From a virus, in the IMG/VR virus record IMGVR_UViG_3300049916_000047, positions 1 through 32,284 of that record: a DNA stretch of 32,284 nt; one strand, 5' to 3'. The position numbers were made by a program, and so were the translations under genes. Position 1 is the first letter of the stretch. Each line of letters begins with the position of its first letter. This document shows positions 1 to 8,732 of this stretch, piece after piece. Below the pieces are notes generated by a model. That model was not told where the DNA came from. It saw only the letters and a list, made by a program, of their open reading frames with translations, and did no database searches.

Positions 1-219
1 AATGAGAATACTGTAGAAGAGTTTGCTCATACGTTGGCTAAGTATGCTCCTCGAGTGCGTGGATTTACTTGCTATCCAGATGGGGCAAGAGGTGGTCAGC
101 CACTTACATCTGTTCCTTACCAAGAAGCAGTGGAAAAACTAGGTGAGGAATTTGATGAACATGTGGAGACACACGACATCTGTGATATAAGTGGAACAGG
201 TGGTTCATGTGGAGTATAA
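1..219 (+). CDS. nrdJ: Class II (B12-dependent) ribonucleotide reductase, C-terminal end (5' truncated)
   Basis: Only the last 72 codons are present; the frame is open from base 1, so the real start lies left of the window and internal ATG codons are not starts. The stretch RGFTCYPDGARGGQPLT followed by an acidic tail with two cysteines (CDISGTGGSC) near the end matches, from memory, the C-terminus of phage and marine-bacterial adenosylcobalamin-dependent reductases, where the terminal Cys pair re-reduces the active site. The enzyme makes deoxynucleotides for phage DNA synthesis in the host cytoplasm. It is the only + strand gene seen, so it probably belongs to a replication block on the left that converges on the late genes. 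The class II assignment rests on a short piece; another reductase class is less likely but not excluded. Confidence 0.75.
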   Translation, partial: NENTVEEFAHTLAKYAPRVRGFTCYPDGARGGQPLTSVPYQEAVEKLGEEFDEHVETHDICDISGTGGSCGV

Positions 220-241
220 ACCCTTATTTTTAACAAAAAAA

Positions 242-265
242 CCTCTAAGTCACTTGACCTAGAGG
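242..265 (-). terminator. Rho-independent terminator for the late (-) transcript
   Basis: On the - strand the hairpin CCTCTAGGT/ACTTAGAGG has nine pairs (one G-U) and a six-base loop. It is followed directly by seven T residues and then another T-rich stretch. On the + strand the tail is only moderately T-rich, so it should act mainly at the end of the long late transcript, after the 365-4087 gene, and perhaps weakly after the reductase gene. Confidence 0.75.
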
Positions 266-316
266 CTATATTATTTTATATTATTACTTGAACGATTAGT
301 CACCGTTCTAGTTGGT

Positions 317-362
317 AAAACCTCTGATTGTGTTATTTCCTATAGTTACAGTCAGAGGTTTT
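317..362. terminator. Bidirectional hairpin between convergent genes
   Basis: A near-perfect inverted repeat: AAAACCTCTGATTGT pairs with ACAGTCAGAGGTTTT (15 pairs with one wobble) around a 16-base loop. The AAAA/TTTT ends give a short U tract in both directions. It begins three bases past the stop codon of the 365-4087 gene and faces the reductase gene from the other side, so it can stop both converging transcripts. Confidence 0.7.
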
Positions 363-364
363 CT

Positions 365-3300
365 TTATTCTGTGGTAGGGATTCCAAGTGCATCTGTAAT
401 AACAGGAACTGCATCACTTACACTAGTAAAACCACTTTCTATAAAATCGGGTGTAACTTTACTAGCTATACCAGATCCCACATCTTTAATGGCATCTGAC
501 CTGTTTTCGGAATCATCATCTAAATCAGTTTTAATAATACCTCCAAATAGATATCTGACCATTAATTGCTCAAGCAAAGGATCTTTAGGGTTACTATTAA
601 AGCGTCGTGCTAACTCAAGGAAGTAATCTGGATCAGCATATAACTGTGCAGTAACTTCAGCGGCAAGTTGATTAGTGTCATACTTGTTAATTACTCCTGA
701 TCCCAAAGCTTTTAACTTTGTACCAGTGCGGCTCAATGGGCCAATAAAAGTATATATTAATCTATTAGTTGCGGTCTGAGCATTAGCGTTAAAGTTGGTT
801 GCTGATTGGGAAGGATTAGGAGTAGCTCGTTTATTGATAGCCGCATCTCTAGCGAAGTCTAAAGTATTTTCTAAAGCTTCTACCCACTCAGGAGAATCTT
901 TATATATTTTTCTTGCGAGAGCCATAACTTGAGGTGTTCGGACATCCTCTAGAATTTTATCAGCTTGTGCTACACTAAGTTCTTTTCCACCTGTTAAGTT
1001 TCTTGCAGCGGTAAATATTTTATCATCAATGAACTTATTAAAAGATAGCTTCAAACCATCCATAACTATCTCGCCTTCCGACTTAGCGTAGTTACCTTTA
1101 GGTAAAGCATCTATCTCAGCCATGAGATCATCTAGACGGTTAACGGCTTGTGGATCTCTAAAGATAGTAGCAAAGTTTTCATAAGGATTAGATGTTGGCC
1201 TTATCTCACTACCAGCCGCAATCTCCGAAGCTTTAGGAGTACCTTTATTATCCCAAAATTTACTTAATATAGAGTCATATAGTTTTGACTTTGCTACTGT
1301 AGCATTCTCACTAGCCGTAGCTAGTTTGGTTTCCAAATCTGTAGAAGATCCTTTTACCGCTTCAAGCTCATCAATAAACTTTCTAATAGACGCAGTCTTT
1401 TCCGGAAATACTTTTGATACAACGGTTGCATGTTTATTAAGTTGATTCAGCATTGCCTCAACATCAACCGCTTTCATACCACCAGTTCTTACTTTTGAAT
1501 GAAAATTCTGAATAACATCAAACATCATGTAATCAAACAAAAGATCTGGATTTCCTAGCTGTTCTCCGTTCAGGTTTTTACCCAATAAGTCAGCTACATT
1601 CTGGAATATATCTTCATTACCAGAACCAAGAACTTCGCCATTAACTAGGGTATTTAATTTTTCATTGTACTCTCTTACACCAAACTCTTTACCAGTAGCC
1701 TTTGCGGTTAGGTTTGTACCAGGAGTTCTTCCTATTGTTGAGTCATAAAGATTAGCATATCGCGCTAGAACACTGTCTCCACCAAAGAAGTCTGCATAGT
1801 TATTTTGATAAAATGATTTAGCTGCATCAGCCGCTTCTTTTAATCCAGCATCACTTTGAGCCGCAAAATCTAATGCATCATTATCTATATAGCTAATAAA
1901 CTCTCTCATTACCCGACCAGCGGCTTTTGACTCTGGAGTACTAGCAGAGAACAAGTCACTTGCAGCGCGAGAGATTGCAGGTCTTATATCAGTGTATAAA
2001 TCTCCAAAGGTTAAACCTTCTCCTTCAATAAAGTCAGCCATAAGCTTTTTAACGGCTGCGTCTGGATCACCGCCTACAATTGAATCAATTTCATCTAACC
2101 TATTCTGTAGAGCTTCTTTATTTTTACTCTTAGGGTTAGCCAGTTTTGCGGATATGCTGTCTGCCTCTTTTAGTAAATTATCCACTTGTGCTTTAGTAGA
2201 TTTAAACTTGTTCATAAAATTACCAAACATTGATTTTGGAGGTAATCCAAGTCTGGCGGGATCAAAATAAGAGGGATCTAATGACTCTAAAGTTTCTACT
2301 AGACCTTCAGAGTCTACTGCACCGCCTTCTACTTCCCTATAAAGACGATCTTTTTCATTCTTAATAGCTTCATATGCATTTCTTACATCCGACTTTATAG
2401 TGCCTACGCCTTCAAGTTGTACATCTGCTAATTCGTCAGGGTACTTTTTCTGGAGTTCTTCTAGTGCAGCCATCATTTCAATATCATCTGCACGATTAGC
2501 TAGTACGGCATCTACATCTGCATCAAACTTTGCTTGCGCTGCTTCAAGTCCACCTTGAGCTTCATCCACAACTCGTCTGCTTTGGTTGACTACAACATCA
2601 GCCGCGTCTTGCATAACCGCCTGATCCGCTGGTAAAACTTGTGGATTAACTTGAGTAACAACTGTACCTTCACCTCCTCCAAGAGCTTGTCTTTGGGCGG
2701 CTAGATCGTCTTGTATTGCATTTACTGGCGCATTGACTTGGTCATTTAATGTCGTTGAAGTACCATCGGTCATTTGAATGGGTGTAGTACCAGATTCGTT
2801 AACTACTCCAGCCCTATTGCCGCGAAGATTAGAAGGGTTTAGATTTTCTGAATTTCCCCTAAGTAAGGCAGTAACTGTATCAAATGTCTGAGGTCTTTCT
2901 TTTTCTAAATCAGCCAAGCTCCTAACAATAACTTCTTTATTATTTTTAACTATTTCAGCTATTTCTGCCTGAACAGCAGCAACTTCTTGGGGTGTTGATT
3001 TACTAGTTAAACCCCCTAAAGATATAGATACTTTTTGATAGATTTCTCGTTCAACGGCAGGTCTGCCTCTGAACATATCAACAATTCCCTTACCCAAGAA
3101 ATCATATGCCGCCATGCCGCCAGCTTTAACAGTCAATGCGGCCCCAGTAAACGCTCCCCCAAGTATCATACCTTCCATAAAAGTATTCATTCGGTGAGCA
3201 ATTAGTTTACCTTTTTCATCTTCAGCCAACCCCATGTCTTCGGGTCCAAAGTCTAACCATAAAGTTCCTTCGTCCGTACCTGTAGTAGCAGTAGCAGCTA

Positions 3301-4087
3301 CTTCACCAGACACTGCTGAAGCCATGCCTCTGAGTATTGTTGGTGCGTGTTTAAGGCTTTTAAATACTAAAGCCCCAGTACCTCCTCCAGCTAACAACGC
3401 TGGAAAACCATCTGCTACGATTGCATCAATTATGCTATCTCCAGTTTCTACTCGAACACTATCTTTCTGAAACGCACCTAATCTATCATTAGTATCTATA
3501 CCTACAAGCTCACCAAAAAAATCAACTCCAGAGGCCACTAACTCCAAGGCATCATAGCCACTTTCTCTAGTTCCTAAGTAAGCCACACTGGTGAGGGGTA
3601 CTTTTGCTCTTATATCTTCAAAGTTAAAATCATTAAAAGGCCAGAGACTTTTAGCAACATCCCATGTGCGAGGCTCTGGTCTAGGAACAAAAGTTTTTTT
3701 ACCATCTTTATCTGTATATACTAAACTTCCAAAATTAAATGAGAATGGTGAATCTGGATCATCTACGGTAGCTGCATATTCTGTAAATTTATTATTCGCT
3801 TCTACATAACTCATATCGTCATATGAAGATGTAGAGAAACCTTCTTGTTCGATATTTTCTTCTGAAGTTTCATCTTTAGATGATGTATCTACCCCAGACA
3901 AATTCATAGACTTGCCGTTAACTACAGTATCAGGGTAGGGGATTACAGGCTCTTCTTTTTCCTCTGGAAGGAAGGAGTCTGCTACAGATTGAATACCTGT
4001 ATCATCATTATCTTCGTCTTTTTCATCTTCTAAGTCAGGTAAAAAAGAGTCAGCAATAGCTTGTATATCTAGTTCTTCATTTTCCAT
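365..4087 (-). CDS. Very large virion/ejection protein candidate (1240 aa)
   Basis: The longest gene of the window and the last of the late run. I recognise no enzyme motif. Size, the final position after tail and lysis genes, and an acidic N-terminus followed by long Ala-rich helical and coiled-coil stretches fit an internal virion protein ejected with the DNA, like T7 gp16 in role only. Residues 8-17 (IQAIADSFLP) and 32-41 (IQSVADSFLP) are a near-exact repeat in the acidic leader. Two Gly/Ala-rich hydrophobic stretches near residues 220-243 and 305-331 could enter a membrane. The start is ATG with GGAG 11 bases upstream. No lytic transglycosylase motif was seen, unlike T7 gp16. A structural role is inferred from context. 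Confidence 0.6.
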   Translation of the reverse strand: MENEELDIQAIADSFLPDLEDEKDEDNDDTGIQSVADSFLPEEKEEPVIPYPDTVVNGKSMNLSGVDTSSKDETSEENIEQEGFSTSSYDDMSYVEANNKFTEYAATVDDPDSPFSFNFGSLVYTDKDGKKTFVPRPEPRTWDVAKSLWPFNDFNFEDIRAKVPLTSVAYLGTRESGYDALELVASGVDFFGELVGIDTNDRLGAFQKDSVRVETGDSIIDAIVADGFPALLAGGGTGALVFKSLKHAPTILRGMASAVSGEVAATATTGTDEGTLWLDFGPEDMGLAEDEKGKLIAHRMNTFMEGMILGGAFTGAALTVKAGGMAAYDFLGKGIVDMFRGRPAVEREIYQKVSISLGGLTSKSTPQEVAAVQAEIAEIVKNNKEVIVRSLADLEKERPQTFDTVTALLRGNSENLNPSNLRGNRAGVVNESGTTPIQMTDGTSTTLNDQVNAPVNAIQDDLAAQRQALGGGEGTVVTQVNPQVLPADQAVMQDAADVVVNQSRRVVDEAQGGLEAAQAKFDADVDAVLANRADDIEMMAALEELQKKYPDELADVQLEGVGTIKSDVRNAYEAIKNEKDRLYREVEGGAVDSEGLVETLESLDPSYFDPARLGLPPKSMFGNFMNKFKSTKAQVDNLLKEADSISAKLANPKSKNKEALQNRLDEIDSIVGGDPDAAVKKLMADFIEGEGLTFGDLYTDIRPAISRAASDLFSASTPESKAAGRVMREFISYIDNDALDFAAQSDAGLKEAADAAKSFYQNNYADFFGGDSVLARYANLYDSTIGRTPGTNLTAKATGKEFGVREYNEKLNTLVNGEVLGSGNEDIFQNVADLLGKNLNGEQLGNPDLLFDYMMFDVIQNFHSKVRTGGMKAVDVEAMLNQLNKHATVVSKVFPEKTASIRKFIDELEAVKGSSTDLETKLATASENATVAKSKLYDSILSKFWDNKGTPKASEIAAGSEIRPTSNPYENFATIFRDPQAVNRLDDLMAEIDALPKGNYAKSEGEIVMDGLKLSFNKFIDDKIFTAARNLTGGKELSVAQADKILEDVRTPQVMALARKIYKDSPEWVEALENTLDFARDAAINKRATPNPSQSATNFNANAQTATNRLIYTFIGPLSRTGTKLKALGSGVINKYDTNQLAAEVTAQLYADPDYFLELARRFNSNPKDPLLEQLMVRYLFGGIIKTDLDDDSENRSDAIKDVGSGIASKVTPDFIESGFTSVSDAVPVITDALGIPTTE

Positions 4088-4102
4088 TCAAAATGGCTCC
4101 AA

Positions 4103-6277
4103 TTAATTATTGGGTTTTCCGTAAGTATCTCTAAGACCTTTTTCTATAGCCTCTAAAATAACAGGGTCAGTTACTTTCTTTTTAATAGAATTCATAGCAG
4201 AACTAAATTTGTCCTCTAAGGGAATATAATTATACTCCTCCTTATTAAAAAATCCGCTATAGTTAGTGATGTATTTATTTATATTTTCAGATTGTTGTTC
4301 AATAACGTCTGGTCTACGGCTAGGTTCTTCTCCAGCGAGTTGTTGAGAGAACATAGATTTAAATTTAGCTTTATCTTCCCTAAATTCTAAACCCTCTAAA
4401 ATAGTGCCATAAATAGGTTTACCTATACCTGTAGAATTAATAATTTCTGTTTCGCCACCCACCTTCAGGATGCTTTCAGAAAAACCTTTTCGTCTTATTT
4501 CTGCATTAGTGACTTCTGATATTAGTAGCTCATCTAAAATTCCAACCAGTTTCTCAGGATTTGTTACTCCCTGTCCAAGAGTAGCAAGAATTGATTTTAG
4601 CTCTCTATCTGAAAGGGCTTGGCCTACAGAGCCTCGCATCTTAGCAATAGCATATGCGGTAGCTAATGTCTTTTGTGCTACTACTTTGTCCTTACCAGAC
4701 AGGTTACCCAGAGATTCTAAGAACTCACTTTCAACTTGTTTATAGTTTCCAACATTCCCCTCGCTATCTACTGTAAAAATAGTTTTAGCTGCATCTCCAG
4801 CCGCTATAATTTTATCGGCTAACTGACCTAAAGCATTTGTAAAGGGGTTAAGAGCTTCTTTGCCTTCAGTAGCTACATAATCCTGTAGGTCTATAATAGT
4901 AGCGACGGCAACTGTGGACTCTGTGATTGTGGTATTAGCTTGTGACACTTCATCATTATAAACTTTTATAATAAGTTCGGCTTCATCAGTGGTATAAAAA
5001 ACGCTATTCTTTATAGTATCTTCGTCTAATGGCTCACCCTCAGTATTGGTAAATATATAGCCACCTGCACCATCCGGTTTTCTAGTGACTGTACCCCCAA
5101 GAACTTTAAAGTTCATTAAACCAGTTTCAGGGTCTAGATTGTAGCGTTTAAGTTGTATTTCAGAGCCTGTAGCCGCTGCAAGTTTAGCATCACTTTTAGC
5201 TTTAGCCAGTGTAGCAAACTTTTCTTTCTGAGTTTTGAGTATGCCTTCTAATTTAGCCTTTTGACCGTCGTAAATCTCTGGCATAGCTTCCAGTTCACCT
5301 TCGGCTGCAGTAATCTTATCTACGCTATCAAGATTTTGTAAGAATTCTTGGTCAAAGGCGCTTATTAATGTAGTGCCTATCTGATTAATTCTTTCTATAG
5401 CCTTTGTCTTACCAGAGCTATCAGGTAAGGCGTTTGCTGCAGCTATTGCATTCCTGAAAGACTTCATATCAGTAACCGCTGGTAGTTTAGCAAATATCTC
5501 ATCATCTGTTTGATAATTTATAGAAGACAGTTCATTTTCTAATGCTGCCCTTCTTTCATCGCTAATGTTTCCAGAATTAAGTTCGGATACAATTTCTCTT
5601 TCTTCCATAGCACTAGGTTTCTTAGGACGTTTACCTAAAGTTATAGAAGGATCTGTACCTTCAATACCAATCTCTTGCATCTGTAGGGAAGCTGGATCTG
5701 GTTGTCCTGTATTCTGTGCAGCCAAGTCACCTGCAAGATCATTTATCTCTTGCTCAGTATATTCACCTGACTCAATCACTGCTTTATTTTCAGGATTATT
5801 AAGAATCAGTTGTTTATTCTTCTCAATAGCTTCCTCTCTAGCCCTCATTTCTGGGGGCAAGCTTCCCTGTATTTGATTAAGAGGAACATCTGCTCTACCC
5901 TGATCATATTTAATGTATTCATCGAAGTATGTTTGAAATTTACCAGCGTCTGTGAAGTTTCCTGATTTAGCTATAGTCATTAATTGTTTATTAATTTCAG
6001 GGGTAGGCGTTATATTATTTTGTGCTATTACCAAGCTTACCATGTCCTGTCTTGCAGCATCAGCCTTATCTAGCTCCCTCTGCCTATCAGCAGCTTCCTT
6101 TTCTTCCCTTGCTACCCTAGCTCTCTCTTCTCTTTCTTCCTGAATCCTCGCAGCTTCTTGCCGTTCAATACCTCTAACAAAAGGTTTCATAAACGCATCT
6201 GCATAGTTACGTTTTTGTTTGAAATCGCCTCTAGCTAGACCAGCGCGGATTTTACCTGCTTCAGTTTGCCAACCCAT
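4103..6277 (-). CDS. Large helical virion/ejection protein candidate (724 aa)
   Basis: No enzyme motif is seen. Residues about 38-75 form a highly charged Glu/Arg helix. The rest is mostly helical with few Cys, and residues about 210-330 are rich in charged heptad-like spacing. It lies 1 base after the 6279-6860 gene, whose last codons GAGGAG supply its ribosome site, and 15 bases before the 1240-residue gene. A pair of large helical proteins at the end of a late operon is the arrangement of internal virion/DNA-ejection proteins in short-tailed phages, so that role is inferred. The N-terminus (MGWQTEAGKIRAGLARGDF) resembles proteins I have seen in marine podoviruses, but I cannot name a family. 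Confidence 0.55.
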   Translation of the reverse strand: MGWQTEAGKIRAGLARGDFKQKRNYADAFMKPFVRGIERQEAARIQEEREERARVAREEKEAADRQRELDKADAARQDMVSLVIAQNNITPTPEINKQLMTIAKSGNFTDAGKFQTYFDEYIKYDQGRADVPLNQIQGSLPPEMRAREEAIEKNKQLILNNPENKAVIESGEYTEQEINDLAGDLAAQNTGQPDPASLQMQEIGIEGTDPSITLGKRPKKPSAMEEREIVSELNSGNISDERRAALENELSSINYQTDDEIFAKLPAVTDMKSFRNAIAAANALPDSSGKTKAIERINQIGTTLISAFDQEFLQNLDSVDKITAAEGELEAMPEIYDGQKAKLEGILKTQKEKFATLAKAKSDAKLAAATGSEIQLKRYNLDPETGLMNFKVLGGTVTRKPDGAGGYIFTNTEGEPLDEDTIKNSVFYTTDEAELIIKVYNDEVSQANTTITESTVAVATIIDLQDYVATEGKEALNPFTNALGQLADKIIAAGDAAKTIFTVDSEGNVGNYKQVESEFLESLGNLSGKDKVVAQKTLATAYAIAKMRGSVGQALSDRELKSILATLGQGVTNPEKLVGILDELLISEVTNAEIRRKGFSESILKVGGETEIINSTGIGKPIYGTILEGLEFREDKAKFKSMFSQQLAGEEPSRRPDVIEQQSENINKYITNYSGFFNKEEYNYIPLEDKFSSAMNSIKKKVTDPVILEAIEKGLRDTYGKPNN

Positions 6278-6278
6278 C

Positions 6279-6860
6279 TTATACAGGCTCCTCTTCTAAC
6301 TCTTCTTCTGGATCTTCTTCTACTTGCCCAAGCATCTCAGCTTGTTCTTCTGCAGGTGCAGCCCCAGTATTCTGAGGCATAGACATTAGACCCATCATCT
6401 GTTCTTGAGTGATTTCGTTAGGACCAGCTTCTTCTCTTAAAGCCTTAATTTCTTCTGACTCTTCTTCCGGTTGTTCTACTATTCCAAGAGCGGCTTTTAG
6501 TAGCGTAGGGGTGAGAACCATACGATCAGCTTTCTCAACACCCATCTCATGTTTAATTCCGGAATTATTAGCTTTTATCTCAATATATCGTGCTAGAGGA
6601 CCAGCCATTAACATAGCCAGATCTATAGAGAATTTACCCTTAGATATGCCTTGAAGGAGTAGGGTGCTTACTACCGTTGCTACATGAGCATCAATCTGTA
6701 GCATTGCAAATACTAATTCTATTTGCTCTGGCTCATCTATCTTATCTAGCATGTAAGAAACAGCTTCATCATAATCAACAAGATCCGGTGGTCTGTGCCA
6801 AGGGTAATTCTTAGTATCTGTTAGATAGTTTTCGCCTGGAATTGGTCCTTCAAACTTCAT
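6279..6860 (-). CDS. Conserved marine-phage protein of unknown function (193 aa)
   Basis: The N-terminus (MKFEGPIPGENYLTDTKNYP then WHRPP) and the central segment LAMLMAGPLARYIE look like a family often found in the late region of marine tailed phages; no function is known to me. Residues about 45-95 are helical and partly hydrophobic (VVSTLLLQGI) but contain charges, so membrane insertion is uncertain. The C-terminal third is Glu-rich and ends in EEELEEEPV, an acidic tail. It overlaps the preceding small gene by 11 bases and is followed after 1 base by the 724-residue gene, so the three are probably translationally coupled. A minor virion or assembly role is plausible from position only. Confidence 0.6.
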   Translation of the reverse strand: MKFEGPIPGENYLTDTKNYPWHRPPDLVDYDEAVSYMLDKIDEPEQIELVFAMLQIDAHVATVVSTLLLQGISKGKFSIDLAMLMAGPLARYIEIKANNSGIKHEMGVEKADRMVLTPTLLKAALGIVEQPEEESEEIKALREEAGPNEITQEQMMGLMSMPQNTGAAPAEEQAEMLGQVEEDPEEELEEEPV

Positions 6861-7032
6861 CTATATCATCCTCTTTCTTGACTTCAGGCTCATTCTTTAA
6901 TTCTTCTTCAAGCTCATTGAAGTACTCAGGGGTGTAAATAAGTTCGCCTTCTTTAAGTTCCATCAAGCTTTCGGGAACTTTACCGTCTAAGAAGTTAGCG
7001 ATTGACTTTTTAATTGCACTAGTGAAGTCCAT
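6850..7032 (-). CDS. Small acidic protein of unknown function (60 aa)
   Basis: Not recognised. The N-terminal 20 residues are mildly basic and helical; the C-terminal half is strongly acidic with a run of Glu/Asp (ELEEELKNEPEVKKEDDIDEV). It overlaps the end of the S74-bearing gene by 14 bases and the next gene by 11 bases. AAGG sits nine bases before the ATG, inside the upstream gene. Double overlap on the same strand supports a real coupled gene in the late operon. No Cys and no membrane segment. Confidence 0.6.
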   Translation of the reverse strand: MDFTSAIKKSIANFLDGKVPESLMELKEGELIYTPEYFNELEEELKNEPEVKKEDDIDEV

Positions 7033-8716
7033 TGTGTACCGCCTTATAGTCTACCATTAGATAGCCGCTATCATGTTTAGAGATTGCTTCTGGGTGAGTT
7101 TTCATAAGGTCTTGGGCTATAAAACCAGTAGTATGGTTTTGGTCTGCACCCAACCGAAGACCTTCATCATTCCATTGCCATGAATATATGTTGATACCAT
7201 TTATAGTATCTATCTTACGAACATTCTTTTTAAGCCTAACATCACTGAGGCCTTTAATAAAATCTACTATGAATTTTGATCCTGTGCCTGTACCTGCAAA
7301 CGCGCCACCAATACCAAGAGCTAATTCCCACCAGCTAGAGCCGCCTTGTTGTTGTGCTTGGGCCGATAGTTGAGATCCTAACAAGGTAACTGTGCGATTA
7401 GCATCCCCTTCTTCTTTGCGAAATATAAAGTCTAGTAAGCTATCTGTACGATCCCACAACTGGTTCATACCTTCTGTAGCTAAGTCTAACGAGTTTTTTA
7501 CATCTGAACTTATAGCATCGACGGTTGCTTGGAATTGTTTTACAGTAACTTCCTGTCTCCATTTCGCATTAGCTGTATCAATATTATACTGCATGGTTGA
7601 GTAGAACCGCGCTCTAGCGTCTTCTAACTCTGCATTAAACTCTCTAGTATCGTTAATCTCGCCAGCGTTAAACCTCTTCATAGCATTAATCTCAGAAGAG
7701 TTGTGTTTCTCCACTGCTACATTAAGCTCATCGTAAAACTTATTGAAATCATTTGTTTGTTCTGCAGTAAATAGGCGCTGGGCATTAATGATCTTACTGT
7801 CCTCAAACAAAGCTTGAGTCTTAGCCTGTTTATTTATTACTTCTGCCTGTTGCTCATTAGTTAAGTTCTTTAAGTCCATCTCTAAGAAAGACTTAGCATT
7901 CTGTACTGCAGCCGCCTGTCGTGCGCCTAAGTTAGCTACCTCAAAGCGAGATAGTATGTTTGCTTTATTAATAATAGCTTGCTGGCGGTTGTCTAAGTTC
8001 TTTGTTGTAAGTGTCTGAAAAAAGGAAGCTTCTTTCTCTGCTATCCCTAGAGTAGCTTCCATAATAGCTGTAGCCATTGCAGAGGTCTGGGCTGATCCAC
8101 TAATACCATCAAAAGCCATAGTCTGTGCTACTGATCTAGCCATCTTCTGCGCCCATTTTGGTATCACAGCTTGACCCTGATCGTTTACAAATTGCTCAGA
8201 GATGATTTTCATCTGCCCAGCTATTGTAGCTTTTTCGTCTACATAGTTACCTTCGCCCAGCGCCTTGGCTAAATTCTTACCGCTTACTGTAGAAGTATCG
8301 ATGATAGAGCTAAATTTTTGTGTGGCATAATCATTAGCTGCTACACCAGTGTAGTTAATTGTACCATCTGCATTTACGCCAGTAGCTGCACCTTGCATAT
8401 CAGTGACTATAGTTGAAGCATCTACTAGATTGTCATCGTCTATTGTTCCGGTAGCTGCGTTAACATCAAAAGAAGCATCCATCTTATCAAGGTTTGTACT
8501 AGCCTCATAAGTCACTGGGGTTGCTGCTGTAACGGATTTAACTGTAGATGCTTCTCCTGCAGTGGCAGTTTCTATATTTAAAGCATCTGCTTCACCAAGA
8601 GAGTACTTGGCGTCTGTGCCATCAAGAATAGTACCTTCAGCATTTGCATTTAAGGTTGGAACTAAGTCTTCTATATTTAAGTTTCGGCTCTTAGCCCATG
8701 CATTTGGATCATCCAC
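7019..8716 (-). CDS. Virion protein with C-terminal S74 self-cleaving chaperone domain (565 aa)
   Basis: The last 75 residues form a peptidase S74 / intramolecular chaperone domain: SDVRLKKN with Ser491 and Lys496 at the spacing of the known Ser-Lys dyad, followed by GFIAQDL and the VDYKAV end. In this family the domain helps a trimer fold and is then cut off autocatalytically at the Ser, leaving about 490 residues here. The remainder is not beta-helical: residues about 230-430 are a long Ala/Asn/Glu-rich helical region of coiled-coil type. The start is GTG; the frame is open only about 14 more codons upstream with no ATG. The upstream gene ends 16 bases before. The body resembles a structural protein family of marine phages, known to me only by pattern. 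Likely a fibre or tail appendage component. Confidence 0.75.
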   Translation of the reverse strand: MDDPNAWAKSRNLNIEDLVPTLNANAEGTILDGTDAKYSLGEADALNIETATAGEASTVKSVTAATPVTYEASTNLDKMDASFDVNAATGTIDDDNLVDASTIVTDMQGAATGVNADGTINYTGVAANDYATQKFSSIIDTSTVSGKNLAKALGEGNYVDEKATIAGQMKIISEQFVNDQGQAVIPKWAQKMARSVAQTMAFDGISGSAQTSAMATAIMEATLGIAEKEASFFQTLTTKNLDNRQQAIINKANILSRFEVANLGARQAAAVQNAKSFLEMDLKNLTNEQQAEVINKQAKTQALFEDSKIINAQRLFTAEQTNDFNKFYDELNVAVEKHNSSEINAMKRFNAGEINDTREFNAELEDARARFYSTMQYNIDTANAKWRQEVTVKQFQATVDAISSDVKNSLDLATEGMNQLWDRTDSLLDFIFRKEEGDANRTVTLLGSQLSAQAQQQGGSSWWELALGIGGAFAGTGTGSKFIVDFIKGLSDVRLKKNVRKIDTINGINIYSWQWNDEGLRLGADQNHTTGFIAQDLMKTHPEAISKHDSGYLMVDYKAVHNGLH

Positions 8717-8732
8717 AATTGCTTTAATATCT

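Noticed and set aside
312-626. 104-codon + strand open frame at the end of the 1240-residue gene
   Set aside because: Antisense shadow of the large gene and it spans the terminator hairpin; no ribosome site or protein-like composition.
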